Shown here piece after piece: positions 35,350 to 48,400 of a DNA stretch of 64,000 nucleotides (position 1 is the stretch's first letter; every line of letters starts with the position of its first letter). The notes beneath the pieces are model-generated. The model was not told the DNA's origin, did no database searches, and was given only the letters and a program-made list of their open reading frames with translations. The DNA comes from Microbotryum silenes-acaulis (Eukaryota; Basidiomycota; Microbotryomycetes; Microbotryales; Microbotryaceae). The translations under genes and the position numbers were made by a program. The stretch spans positions 186,001-250,000 of the forward strand of contig QPFY01000008.1 of the NCBI GenBank assembly GCA_003665825.1, given 5' to 3'.

Positions 35350-38340
35350 TCAATACCCAGCATTATAACCCCCCTGATTCGGAGGCGGTGCGAACCCACC
35401 ATCAAAACCTCCAGGATGATTTTGGTGCTGCTGATGTTGATAACCTTGACCATGTCCTTGATGCTGTTGATGCTGTCCTTGGTGGTGTTGATTGGCTGGG
35501 AACCCACCATGAGGAGGAGGGGGTTGGAAGCCACCGTCGAAGCCGCCGGGGCCACCGTGGGGGGGAGGAGGGGGTCCACCGAATTGCTCCTGATTCTGGT
35601 AGCCCCCTTGTGGGTATCCACCCTGCTGGTGACCGCCTTGCTGGTACGAGTTATCTTGGTAGCCATGTTGCATCGGAGGAGGAGGGGGAGGCTGTTGGTA
35701 TCCCCCACCTTGGTTGTAAGACGAGTTGGTGTTGTAGTCTAGAGGAGGGGCTGTGAGATCGACTTCGCTCGTAAACATTCGAAAGAGCTTGTATGTGGGG
35801 CACCTAGTACTACCAAGTCCACTCACGTTGTTGGTATCCGCCAGCATTAGGATCAGGACCCGCTCCACCGTCGTTGATATCGCGATAACCCATATAGTGC
35901 TGCGCATTGTTGTAAGCCCCACCAACTTGATGCCCATAGTTGCTGACCTGGTGTCCCATGCTGAAAGCCTGAGCAGCACCAGGTACATGGGCCGTCGCGA
36001 AAGCCTGCACCTTCTCAGGCGACAAGATCGAGTTATACTCGCCCCCACACCCATGCCCAATCTGATCCTTCTCGTGCCCCTTCCTCTTGTTCTTACCGTC
36101 CCGAACGGACTGCTTCGTCAAAGCGTGGAGGATATAGTTCTTGTCTGGAGTGTTGTCGATCCAATTCTTCAAGCACGCGCCCATCTCACGTTGGATCGAC
36201 GACGAGTCGTCGTAAAAGTAGGGGTGGTGGAACGTCTTGAGGATCTCGTTCGCGACGGCGTTGGGGTCGACCTCGCTATGATCCCAAGCGTTGACGACGA
36301 GCTTGACGGCATGCTCGACGATGATCGTCGCCAACAGGCCGGCGGGCTCATTGAGGATGAGAATGAAGTGATCCTTGGACAAGAACGAGTGCGTCGGGTC
36401 CGAAGCTTGAGGGTCCGAGAAGACGGCGTATTGATCCGAGTTCTTGATAACCTCGGCCGAACCTTGCTGCAAGACGGCCGTCGCCTGGGACATAATGGGC
36501 TTCAATAGGGGTTCCAACGTGGTGAAGACGAGGCGATTGACCGAATCGGTCATCTTCTCGATCAAGCTCGACAGGCCAGGGATCTTGGAGATGCCGACCT
36601 CGATGCCCTTGACGACGTTATCGCGGAACGTCAACAACTGCCACAAGGTCGCATGCAGCTCTTGGGGACTCATCGCCGAGGCGTCCAAAGTGCCGTTGGC
36701 GGCCCTCGAGCGAATGTCTTCGACGTTGTTCATCTCTCGCGACAAGTCTTTGCCGGTCGATCCAGGTAGTTGAACAAAGAGGTCCCGTAGGGTGTCAGTG
36801 GGGCCATCGCGAGTCTGACGAGCCTTGTCCATGGCCTTGTTGAGGTCCGAGACCGAAGCCTCCGAGATGTGATCCGTTGCCTCGCCGAGCAACGAGTGGA
36901 TAAAATCGGATCCGCCGAAAGTACCGGTGACGAGGGGAGGGCACACACCGGCGGGTGATTGAACGGTGACGCGGTCGCCCACATGACAAAAGACATCGCG
37001 GTAGCCGAGGCGCCTCAACGAGAGTTCGCACCAGTTCGAGTGGGCTGTGAAGTCTTCGAGGGTGTGCAGCAACGAGCCGAGGAGACGGAAGGCTTCGTAC
37101 GTCTCGGCATCACCTCCGCCTCCGTGTCGCGCTCGACGGCCGAGCTCGATGCATTGGTGGAGGCGCTCGCGCACGAGACGGGAGGAGGTGTCCCATCCGC
37201 CGGATTCGTTGGCGATGTAATTCTTCATACCCGTACGAGGATCGATCTCGAGCTCGCGAGGGTCGACGGGAGGACGGAGGCGGGGGTCGAATTTGCGTGC
37301 ATCGCCTCCGGGTTGGTCGGCGGCATAGCCTGCAGGGGGATGGTGTGAAGGTTTAGGTCAGCGACTTTCTCTGATGAGAGCTCTCTAAACCTTGGCTTAC
37401 CCTTGGGGTTGTCGATATGTTCAGTGGTAGAGTAGACGCCCAGCCTGTCGTCGGTGACCTCGAACTCGCCGGTTGCGTAACCATGGGCCAAGAATCCGAG
37501 AGCCATGACCAAGTTCAAAACTGAGCGATGGAAGCGTAGTACCGTGTCAGTATAGAGGTTCTCGATCCCTCTGCGAGGACTGTATCAGCTGAACTCAACT
37601 GGTCTGCTTGGGCAATTTGGAAAGACCGGCGACATCCATGGCCTGGGAGTAGTCGCGCAGCCAGTTGCCAAAGTAGATGCGCTTGATGTCGAGTCCGGAG
37701 AACTTTGACCCCCTGCCGAGGAAGCCGCCGGACTGCTTGACGATGCGCGCGAGGATGTCCTCAATGTCACCATGGCTGCCGGGCAAGAGAGGGAGGGATA
37801 GATTAATCCAGAGACACGATGGTGGTCCAGAAGGGCGCGAGACTGACCGGAACGCTTTGCCTTCGAGATAGGAGAAGGACGGGATGTTGCCGGCTCTGTC
37901 AAGACGGGAATCGATCACGGGGTCAGCACGACTGCAAGGGATGGTCTTCAGGTCTTGATGCAGATCGATAACAACGCACCCGAAAGCTGTGCAAGAGGGC
38001 CACGAAAGAAAGAAAGGTCAGAATTGATTGGACGTGGGAGCCATCACTCGGTGAGGTGAGCCCGGGTGTGCCAGCCTGCCAGGTCGGCGCACGTCATCGG
38101 GGTAGCCCCGTGCGCTGAGAGTGTGGTGATTGTCTTGGCGCTCGCTGTAGGCAGAGTCTGTGACTGCCGAGACCACTCACCATGGACCTGGGGGGCAAAG
38201 CAGATCAAAGCTGTTGAAAGAGCAGTCGAATGGTCAGCTCGAGCGTGCACGGTACGAGATGCACGGCAACACCCCGACGAACCGACGGCGACAACGAGCA
38301 CCAGCGGCACCGACACCACGCTGTGGCTGCGGGAGCTCAT
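35350..38340 (-). CDS. Het-C family protein
   Basis: Eight exons (minus order): 38340-38283, 38210-38181, 37986-37980, 37895-37848, 37775-37600, 37520-37401, 37329-35827 and 35738-35350 (2,331 nt, 776 aa). The first two exons encode a signal peptide (MSSRSHSVVSVPLVLVVAVA...APQVHA). Exon 3 is 7 nt and completes AFGAGNIPSFS, the conserved mature N-terminus. The Het-C domain follows: HGDIEDILARIV, IYFGNWLRDYSQAMD, GYATGEFEVT, LGVYSTTEHIDNPKGYAAD, LKNYIA-type KNYIANE and DFTAHSNWCEL. The tail from about 640 is Gly/Pro/Gln-rich repeats (QGGYPQGGYQ, PPPPHGG). Neurospora het-c controls vegetative incompatibility, but basidiomycete homologues are widespread and their role is unclear. The protein is secreted or membrane-associated. 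Confidence 0.9.
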
Positions 38341-38864
38341 CGTGGGTGGTGTGTGTTTGGAGTAGGGTCAAGTTGAGGTCACTGAGCGCTATGTAATGGT
38401 CAGCTAGAAGTGATGGTGGTGACGCTGTTGAATGGCAGGAGCAAGAAAAGCGCGTCGAGGCAACGCCGCCCCCACTTTGCGCACCGTAGTCACTGGTTGG
38501 CGAGAGCGTCTCGGCTCAGCTCGGCTCTATCGCGTGAACCTCGTCGGTGCACAGCCACAATGTGACATCGGCTCCCCGACGGTGACTGTTAAGCAGCGTC
38601 TGCACAGCCTTACTCTCGCTTTCTCTGTTGCTTTCTGCTTCTTTTTTAGGATTCTGTTCGTCACGCCATTCTCACTCTCAAGCTGAGTGAGTTTTCACCC
38701 GGTGCCGCTGCCGCCCGCCGCCACGACAGGCCCTGACGGCGAGCCCGGCCCTTGTTCCGCCGAGGGTCCCGCGATCAGAGTAGCCGGGCGTCATTTCAAA
38801 CTCGGGGCTCAATTCCTGAATACAACAAGGTTCCACCGATATCTCCTTGCTAATGACCGCACAC
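38341..38864. other. Intergenic upstream of Het-C
   Basis: 524 bp between the Het-C start and the CWF19-like stop. A pyrimidine-rich stretch is present; no gene seen. Confidence 0.4.
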
Positions 38865-41800
38865 TCACTCCCTCGCCACTCCCTCCTCAGCGCCCTTAGA
38901 CCCACCAGCCGCACTCCCTTCACTTGCTTGAGCCAGCATCTTGGTCCAATCGTATGCATCATATCCCTTCCTGAACGCTCTGACTCGTTCTTCATTCTTC
39001 CTCGTGTCGACGCGACGCGGTTTCCTCCATCGTCGAGCTTCGAGTCCAAGCAAGTTGCCGATGATTTCGTGGGCAAAGTATCTGGTGGAGAGCACGGGAA
39101 AATGATGAGCTTCGGCACGCCCCGCACACCCGCAGAAAGCTCGCTTCAACTGACCTCTTGAACTCCTCCCCCTTCTCGCCGCCTGTATAATCCCTCAATT
39201 CATCCCCGTCCTTATCCCTCTCCGTCGCATCATCAACCCCCTCAATCACATGCCCATAGCCTTTTTCGCCCTTGTAGTCGAATTGAACCATAAAGTAAGG
39301 CAAGTTGGGCACCAGAGCTCGACGGAAGGGGCGGGAAGGGTTGAAGGTGACGAGTTTTTGGTTTTGGGACCATTCGGATTCGGAGGTGAAGATGGCTTCC
39401 TGTGGGCGAAGGGCGAGAGGGAAGAGCTCGTCAGGAGCTGAATGAAGTAAAAGCACGATCAGAGAAGCAAAGACCTCGGTGACGAACCCTGAAATAAACC
39501 GGTAGTTGATCGAACAAGTCGAAAGGGACCGGTAAAGCCTCGATGGCGCAGTGCCTTTGGTGTTTGAGCGAGATGATCGTCTCGAAAAAGACGACGCCTC
39601 GATCCGAAGCGGCAAAATACTGCATCAAGGTCTTTATAAAGTTCTGGCAGAGGAAGCAAGGGCAGTCAGCGGTCAGCGCTGGAGCGCCGAAACTATGCAG
39701 AAACTGGATGAACTTACTTTGATCTCGTCCCACGTCTCTTCGTCCGCTTCGAGCGAAGTAAAGTGATGTTGGATGGGTACGATTCGGCAATGGCCCGGGA
39801 CGAGTTCGTCGTTGTCGAGCAAGCCGAGGTAGGCTCGTGTCCCCAGCGCGACGACGGCCGATCGAGGTGGTCCACCCGAGTCGGAGAAGCACATCGTGCA
39901 GCTTCAGGGAACAGATAGAGTCATCAGCAAAAGCCATATGGAGCCCCGACTTGAACCGCTCAGGCTCACCTGTCGAGCGCTTTCTTGGTCTTGGCATAGT
40001 CCTGAATCGCAAACGCCTTCTTGATCGTGTCGCTCTTTATCTTCTTCCTCGCCAGACTATCAGCATGCTCATCCATGTAATCGAGATCGTTCGTGAACCG
40101 TCGATCGGTCGCGATACGGGAAGCAAACTCATTGTCGAGGCGTTTCTGATCGGCCGCGCCACCGCTGAAACGCTCCTGTCGCACCAGCTCGGCCAACGAG
40201 ACGTCGTCCTCGGCGCATTGGCGCAGCACCTCGCCCGTCTTGGGATCGTGCGATTGAAGTCCCTGTCAAGACATCACGAGTCGGGCCAGTTTAGGAAACC
40301 GTGGCATATATCTAGCACTGACCGACGTCTCACTTTTTCCTTCTGCTTGCGTCCATTCGCCTTCCTCTCCAACTCGGGTCGATCGCCCGTTCCAATATCG
40401 TACAGGTTCCCCTGCGCATCGAGCGTCGGCACCATCTCCACCTTGTCACCGACCTGTTCGACATGACCCATCGGACCTTGTGCCTCGCGTGCTCGAATAC
40501 TTTCCCTCTCGTACGCGATCTCCAATTCGGTCGCATCGTCCGCATCCATCAGGCGCGCTTTGATGACGCGCGCTTGTAGCTTGTTGAGCTCGGTCTGGCT
40601 GAGCACGGGCGAAGGGTCGATCGTGGTCGTGGCCGGGTCGGGGACGAGTACGATACTCTGCGAGAGGTGCGAAGACGTTCGTGCGGTGTTGGCGAGCATG
40701 GGTCTGGGTGCGAGGATACTGGGCACTGGCGTGGAGGGTCGGGAGCCTTCCTTGCTCGACGCGGCGGAAGAGGCAGCCGTGGGTGGTGCCTCTCCGGGTC
40801 GCCTGAACGAACCTCTAGAACCAGGGCGGGATGCCCCAATCGACTCTGATCCCGAGTCGGTATAGATGAAGCGTCTGTTGGCGTGGAACGAAGACGGCTC
40901 GGCGGTCGGAGTCGAAGGTCCAGACCCCCCAGTTCCGTAATTCGACCTCCTGCCTCGCCTTCGATCCTCTCGCTCGTCGAGAATCTTGCGCTCCTCGATC
41001 GCATCACGAAAGGCGTCGAGGTTGGCATAGCGATCGAGGGCGACCTCTTCAACGTCTTTGCCCTCTTCTTGGGCGACTTCGAACGTGCGCTTGAGCTTGG
41101 ACATGCGCCATGCCGAGCCTGATGAGCCCGGAGCGGGAGACTGGGAAGTGGCACCCCCACCCGTCGACTGTAGCGTCGGCACGGCCGAAGGAGGGTCGGG
41201 TATTCCTTGCCAATGCGCCTTGTTGAGTTCTCGGGAAGATTGTCCCATCATCATCTGCGTGGAGAAACAACTAGGATCAGTTTGATCCTGCCGACGCCGG
41301 TCTCGATCCCCACTGACCGAGGGGTCGACCCTCTCCTTGGCCGGGTCCTTGCGCTTCCTCTCTGTACCCATCATCCCAAACAGATCCATACCCATTCCGC
41401 CCGAGTTCTTGCTCATCACATCGCCGAACCTGCCTCCTCCATTGTTACTTCCCCCGACGTCTCCCTCCCCGTAGCCGTCCGTCATGTCCTGTTGGCCGAT
41501 CGACGAGCGTAGTCCCTCTGTGACGGAGCCAATCTGGCCGACCTGAAGCTCGGATACGGTATCAATGGGAGGTCCTTTGGCTGAAGGTGCATGAATCGTC
41601 AATAATGATGATGCAGCCCCAGCAGCGTGGTTCGACGAAGGCGCTTCGACCCATTCGTCCTCCTCGTCTGGCTGTTCGCGCGCTCGTTCTGTCCCTGTAC
41701 TGGTTTCCTTGCTGTACTTGGACGACGAAGAGGAATTGGAATGTCGGTGTTTGGACAAAGAAGTGGTCTCTGACGCGCGATGTCGCTTGGAATGACGTTC

Positions 41801-41962
41801 CGAACTGACGTCGACGTCATGATCGGTCTCGTCCCTCTTGCTGTTGTGGCTACTACGATGCGACGAGTGGTGGGAGGGGTGACGGTGCGATGAAGAGCGA
41901 GAGTCATCTTTGCTTGTGCTGTGTCGTTTGGACGAACTCGATGAACCGGTGCGGTCGCCCAT
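38865..41962 (-). CDS. CWF19-like pre-mRNA splicing factor
   Basis: Seven exons (minus order): 41962-41318, 41254-40334, 40262-39970, 39901-39718, 39643-39488, 39399-39155 and 39081-38865 (2,661 nt, 886 aa). The N-terminal 200 residues are Ser/His/Arg/Lys-rich, as usual, followed by DEWVEAP. The middle is Arg/Glu-rich. The C-terminal half has the CwfJ domains: CTMCFSDS (Cys pair), GHCRIVPIQHHFTS (histidine-triad-like), WDEIKNFIKTLMQYF, FFETI, EAIFTSESEWSQNQKL, VQFDYKGEKGYGHVIE and YFAHEIIGNLLGLEARRWRKP. Family members act in spliceosome disassembly and lariat turnover in the nucleus. The intron 41317-41255 is 63 nt without a stop and would be read through by a simple ORF finder. Confidence 0.88.
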
Positions 41963-43030
41963 CGCTGCTCAAGCTAGAAAGTCGGCTGACCGGATCATAG
42001 CACAAAGCCAAACCCGGCTCGTGACCTCGGGCCCCACATCTGTACCGGCCCGGGGCTGGGATCAGATCCGCACCATTCAGTTGAAGTTCCACTCCTACCT
42101 TCACTTCCAAACACTCCTTCTTCAATTTATTCAGACTGCATAAGATTTTCCTCTAACTGAATACTCGCCATCGCAGATTCCTCACTTTGAACACGTGTCG
42201 TCCCTACCTCAGCTGTCCTTGCCACGACCACTGGCAGTTGAGGAACGTTGAGGGGTCGGTACGAGACGCCGGCCGGCCCCGCCGTCTTGATTCTTGCGAG
42301 CGTCTTCGTCCGGAGTTAAGGCTAGCATCTGAACGAAGTGTACCGCCAGCGGAGTTTTAGTCAGATTATAGGTAAATCGACAAGAAGGATCGAGAGCCGA
42401 GGGCTCGTGAGGCGTGAGGTGAACCCCTTCAAGTTCGATGGCGAAAAGAGGTCAAAATGAGGATCTAGTACTAAGACGGAGGCATTGCGTCATATCATGA
42501 ACAGCATCCGCATTCCCAACACACTAACGTATGCTAAATATTTGACTTTTCTCTTTGAAGCCCAAGTGTCGGTGTCGGTGTAATGGACCAACGGTTCTCT
42601 TCCCGTTGACGAAGTAAGGTGAGCCGAATGCCGGCGCATGATCGATCTTTGAGCCCTCAGCATGCTCAGCAGAGAAGAGATGCCCCCCCCCCTACGTTTT
42701 CGAAGCGACAGATAAGAGGCAGGCACTTGGGTTTAGTCCTGTCTTTTAGGTCGTGTACTGCTGTGAGTATCTCGCTGACAACTTTCGGAAGTGATCATGG
42801 CGCATGTGACGCCACTGAGCTCGAACAGAGGTTCTCTTCCAGTCCTTCCCTCAGGTCTCCTGACTGGTCAGACACAATATTTCGTGGGAAATCTCGACCT
42901 CTCGCGAGAGGATAGACCGAAGCACAAGAGTCCGTTTTATTCAAGATTGAGTTAGATTATCAAGAAGCGACTACACATCAAAGACAAGTGAAAAAAAAGG
43001 TGAACCCCATCGCGCCTGTGCGAGCTTCGC
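41963..43030. other. Intergenic, CWF19-like promoter side
   Basis: 1,068 bp between the start of the CWF19-like gene and the stop of eEF1B-alpha. No gene supported. It contains the second copy (42399-42416) of an 18-base string also present at 5593-5610. Confidence 0.4.
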
Positions 43031-44108
43031 TTAAAGCTTTTGCATGGCGGCGATGTCGGACGACTGGACAAAGTCCTCAAACTCGGCGATCTCGTCCTGG
43101 AGGTCGTCCAATCCGATCTTATCATCCTCGATAACGAGCGTGATCTGCAACTTCTTGATACCGTAACCAATGGGGACCAACTTGGAAAGACCCCAAACGA
43201 GACCGTCCTTCTCGATCGAACGAACGGACTTTTCCAACTCGGCCATATCGGTCTCGTCGTCCCAAGGCTTGACGTCCATGGTGACGACGGACTTGGCGAT
43301 CGTCTTGGGCTTGTTGACCTTCTTCGCGGCGTACTCTGCCAAGCGCTTCTGCTTCAAAGCCTCGGCCTCGGTATCGACCTCGTCATCGTCGGAACCGAAA
43401 AGGTCGATCTCATCATCGTCGTCCTCAGCGTCGGGGGCCTTGGCCTTGGCCTCGGTGACCTCGACGGGTTCGGGGGCGAGCGCGGAGGCGGAGGACGAAG
43501 GGCCGTAAGCGGTGTGAGGCTTGGACGCATCACCGGGGAGGGTGACGTGCTCGGCCTCGTAAGATTGGATGTGCTTGTACCAACGCGCCGAGTGGGGGTA
43601 CGTGGCTGCGTCGGGGCTCGAGGACAAGGCATCGAAGACGGCGACGTCGGCTTGCGATGCTTGGTATCTAGTACGACGAATGAGGTGATCATGTGTCAGC
43701 TCTCTACTGCTCGCCAATCTAGTGTTGTGTGATGCTGAAGTGAATGTGTGTGTGTGTGTGACGGGTCGATCGATCGAGAATTCAGAAAGCTTGGAAAAGG
43801 ATGGTTGTCTTCAACGTAGAGGGTGCAAAGTATATGGGAGGTCTTAAGTCCCCTTTGGCGCCACTCGGAAACACGGACCAAAGCGTAGTATTCATCACAA
43901 TGAGGTGGGGGGACGCGCGGGAGGTGCAACGTGGTAAGGTCGTGCGGAGCGTGGCGTGCGCAAGTCTGGGCCGACGATCGTAGCAGGAAAAAGAACGCCC
44001 CAGCGAAACAAGGAAAAACGTGACTGACCCCTCGATGTAAGAGACGTGCTGGAGGTGAGCCTCGAGCGACTGGAGGCCGGCGGGGGTGGTGAATTCGGGG
44101 AATCCCAT
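43031..44108 (-). CDS. EFB1: Translation elongation factor 1-beta (eEF1B-alpha)
   Basis: Two exons (minus order): 44108-44029 and 43667-43031 (717 nt, 238 aa). The N-terminal GST-C-like region starts [16 protein letters not shown] and continues [13 protein letters not shown] and [12 protein letters not shown]. The acidic linker contains [14 protein letters not shown], a typical CK2 target. The C-terminal exchange domain is complete: [35 protein letters not shown] and the end [10 protein letters not shown]. It exchanges GDP for GTP on eEF1A. The single 361-bp intron is the longest of the confident models here and carries a (TG)8-like run at about 43745-43760. A long first intron is usual for highly expressed translation genes in this group. 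Confidence 0.96.
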
Positions 44109-45429
44109 GGTGAGAGTAGTGTAGTGAGTGTCGGTGGAGGTGGGTTGGGTGAGCGGAGGTGGTTGAGGCGTGTGCGAGAGGGACTTTGAGCCCGGCGCTG
44201 CGAGCGCACCCGAATTGATCGCTAGTGCGCCAAACCAGAATTACCCTGTGGCAAGTAACCCGGGCTAATCCACCATTCGCAGCCCTCAAGCTAAATAATT
44301 TAAAAAAATGTTTTGTCTGCGGTTGCGGTACGTAGCCAGCTCGCTCCGGTCAGGTTAACATAATTTCAAAAGTACACTTCTCCTTAGTTGGATGGAGGGA
44401 ATCGAGTCCGCCGGCGAATTCAGGCGATCTCACCAAAATTGGCCAATTGCCCCACCTCTGTTCATTTGAACCCCCAGCGCGAGCGTGTCCACGACTTGCG
44501 CCACTACGACCCGCGCCGGGCTCAGTTCAGCACCATTCGCCGTCGAATAGGTTCCACCGTTCCACCGTTCCACGTCCCAACGCACCTTTGCTTTCCGAGT
44601 CGCTGCGTCGGCTGCTCACATTCATTCCCTTCGTTAGTGACTATCCACGAGGTGAATCCTCATTCTGGTCGTCGATCGGTGGGAGCATTTCGTTCCCTTT
44701 TTGTTGGGTCGCACGAGCCGAGTTCAAGTTCCGACCATCGCTGCCACGACTACGCGCGTTGTCTCCTGAGCCTGAGCGCTCTCAGTCACGCTACCTCGCA
44801 CAGCACCTGCACCGCCCCTCGAGCTGACCACCGTGACACCTCTCCTCACAGTACACCATCTGAAGCGCTAGTACTGAACACGCTGCATCGTGTCGTTTCC
44901 CTGCACCTCGCCCTCGTCGCGCCGGTTTCCCCAGGTCGTCGTCAGCCCCACGACGCGCACGGATCGCCCCCACTTTTGGATTCAGTTATAGCTAGCTCGC
45001 TTTCACCTGAACGCCTTTCAGGAACTCGGTCTTCTTTTGTCGACTTGATTGCTACGCCTATCTCTTTCCGTTCTATACGAACGGATCGTTTTTAGGGTGA
45101 GTGGGACGTTCAAAGCGTGTCAGCGCGATCTTGCTTCCGCATCGACCGCCTTCTACGCCACACCCACCATCTGCCTCCCTGCACGCGGCCACGTCACCTC
45201 GCCGCTCGCACCCTATCGCGAGCTGGTTGCCACGCCATCACGAGCTACATAGGTGGATCATAGGTCTGACGCCAGTCAACATCGATTCTCTGGTGACTCT
45301 TTGACACGTCGATACACCATCGCCCCGAGACGGCGATAGGGCCTCTTGTCTGATGACCCCACTTGAGACATCCACTTTGGTGTGCCCGAACTGACAAACG
45401 AGAGCTCCATTCATCTCGCGTACAGCATC
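44109..45429. other. Divergent promoter region, eEF1B-alpha / SSD1
   Basis: 1.3 kb. The SSD1 side (about 44450-45420) is pyrimidine-rich with many short upstream ATGs and probably forms a long 5' UTR, possibly with an intron. No protein gene is supported. Confidence 0.45.
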
Positions 45430-48400
45430 ATGACCGAAGAAAGCGTCACACCTCCGCCTACAAACACACAGAAAAAGACCGGCTCAGCGACACCCAAGCA
45501 GACGACGCCATCCACCTCATCGTCCAGTCCCAACGTCGCCGCCAACAAGGGAGCCGGATCGGCCCACTCTCGCAAGGGCAGTCGCAGCAACGCAGAAAAA
45601 CAGTCGGGACGAGCCTCGAACAATGGCCAGGCCAACGCAAGTCAAGGTATGGCGAGTATCAAAAACATCATATCCAAGCCCCAGGATTCACCTTCGTCCG
45701 AATCTTCTTCCCCACAAGCTTCGGTCACCAATCGTTCGGGTCACTACAACCAACCCCGCTCGAACTCGAACTCGCCAGCACGCCAACGTCAACAAGCTGG
45801 TGGCGGAGGGGGACCGCACCGCAAGAACCAAGCGTCGTCGACGACCCCACCGGCGTCAGCCCCGATGATCCAGACCTTGTCATCGAGCCTCAACCCGCAA
45901 GCCGGCGGCTTCCAACCCAACCTGCTTGGCCCCATCCATGACTCACTCGACGAATCGCTCGTCACACCGACGGCGACCCACTTTGACCTGATGGAAGGCG
46001 TCCCGAGGTCCGCCGCCGCGATCGCTCGGGCTACCAAAACTGGTGCCGGTGCCGGTGCCGCAGCAGCAGCTCCACGACAGTACGCCGACTTCTCTGCCAT
46101 GGGTGCGATCGGACCCGGGGCTGAATTCGTCGGCGGGTTCGCGGCTGCTCAAAGCTTGGGCGCCGGTGGCAATGGTGCACGAGCGGGAGGGTTTGGCTTC
46201 TCGTTCCCTCCCGCGACCTCGACGCAACAACAGTACGCTCAAATGCAAGCCGCGCAATTGCAAGGCCCTTTCGGGCAACAGACCGCTCAACAGCAGGCCG
46301 CAACCGGCGTGGCGAGTCAGGCCAGCGAGCTCCTGAGCGAGCAGCTGGCGATCCAACAGCAACTGGCGAACCTGCGCATTCAGCAAGAACAACTCCTGGC
46401 ACGGTTTGGCGACATGCAGCAGCAGCAGCTCCAAGCCGCTTCCGGCGTGGAGCCAGCGCAACCAGTGCCGGTCAACATCGCGACCACGAACCCACCTCCG
46501 AGCCATCGACGCGGCCAGAGTGCCTTCAGTTCGTTCGGCAGTGGTGGCGGTGCGAGTGCCTTCGGCCAAATGGGGTCGTTCAATGCTGGGCCCATCGTTG
46601 GTTCGGCCTCTGCGGCGTCGGGCAACTCCTCTGCGGCTGGTCTGCCAAAAGGTCATGGACGCCGCCACTCGGTCAACACCAAGGCCCAACAACATCAACA
46701 GCAGCAGCAGCCTACAGGGCAGCCTGATCAACAAACCCTCTCTAGCAGCTTCCAGTTCCCCAACCACGCCCAAGATGGTAACCACAACTCCTCGAACGAT
46801 CGCAACCAGCAGAGGCTCGACTTCAACACCTCCAACGACCAGGCGTCAGCCGGTCGTGCCTATGGCCACCAACGGCGACAGAGCGGCAGCATGTCCTCGC
46901 TCGGAGGATGGCAAGCGTCCTTTACTGGACCAGGTCAACAGCAGGCGAACCTCGCTGAGGCCTCGGCACATCTTCAACAACTAGCGGCTTATCGAGCTTC
47001 GGCGGGTCACGCTCGCGTCCCCTCGTTCGGGATGTCGACTTTGGGTCAAGGACCGGGTCAATTGGCGATGGCATCCTACGGCGGTGGCTTGTCCCAACCG
47101 GGTCAACACAACCAGCAGGGCAATCAGGCGAGGAAGACTTTGTTCGCTCCTTATCTGCCCCAAGCCTCGATCCCGCCTTTGGTCCAGGCCGGCAAGTTGG
47201 TCATCGGGACGTTGAGGGTCAACAAGAGGAACCGTTCCGACGCGTACGTCGCTACCGACACGCTCGATTCCGACATCTACATCTGCGGATCCAAGGATCG
47301 CAACCGTGCGTTGGAGGGCGATCTCGTCGCCGTCGAACTCCTCGACGTCGACGAAGTGTGGGGAACGAAGAAGGACAAGGAGGAGAAGAAGCGCAAGAAG
47401 GAGGAGAACGCGAGTTACGACCCTCGTGCGACGCGCGATCTGCGCAAGATCGACAAGAAGAAAGACGACGTCGAAGTCGAGGGCCAGGGTATGCTCTTGT
47501 TCGAAGACGAGGAGGTCAACGACGACCAAAAGCCTCAGTACGCCGGTCACATCGTCGCCGTGGTTGAGCGAGCCCCCGGACAGCTTTTCAGTGGTATGCT
47601 GGGTGTCTTGCGGCCCAGTTCCGCAGCGACGCAGCAAAAGCAAGAGTCGGAGCGCCGAGAACGCGAGGGCGTCGATCTTCGCTCGGGCAACAGCAATTTG
47701 ACGCCGTCATCAGGCAACGCCTTGCAGCAGCAGCCGTACGGCGGCGGAGGCAACCACCTCCCTGCACCGAGGATCATCTGGTTCCGACCGACCGATAAGC
47801 GCGTTCCGCTCATTGCGATCCCAACCGATCAAGCGCCCACGGATTTCATTGAGTGTCCGGACAAGTACGCCTCGAGGCTGTTCCTCGCTAGCCTCAAGCG
47901 CTGGCCCAAGTCTAGTTTGCACCCTTTCGGCACTTTGGTCGAAGAGTTGGGAGAGATTGGTGATATTGAGGCCGAGACGAACGCGCTCCTGAAGAATTGC
48001 AACTTTAGTAACGATGGTCAGTCTCATCTTTAATCTCAGTGGTGATCGTTTAAATGCAGGAGCTGAGCCGGACTCTCTGCAGATTTCTCGGAAGCCGTCG
48101 TCAAATGCTTGCCACCCATTCCGTGGTCCATTCCCGAGCGCGAACAGCAACCCGAAGTGCGCCGCGACTTTCGCGACCAGCGCGTCTTCACCATCGATCC
48201 CGAGACGGCAAAAGATCTCGACGACGCTTTGCACGTGGTCGAGCTCGAGGATGGCACGTTCGAAGTCGGAGTCCACATCGCCGACGTGTCGCACTTTGTT
48301 CGACCCAACACCGCGCTCGATCGTGAGGCCCGTAAGCGTGGGACGACCGTTTACCTCGTCCAGCGCGCCGTTCCATTGTTGCCCCCGACTTTGAGCGAGG

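Noticed and set aside
39399..39480. Exon of the CWF19-like gene starting APDELFPLAL
   Set aside because: The frame is open there, but the phase does not fit the preceding exon. Using the CCCACAG acceptor at 39400 joins YFR to EAIFTSESEW in phase, as in the family.
47714..48294. 194-codon minus-strand frame inside SSD1
   Set aside because: It is opposite the conserved RNB domain and has no independent evidence.
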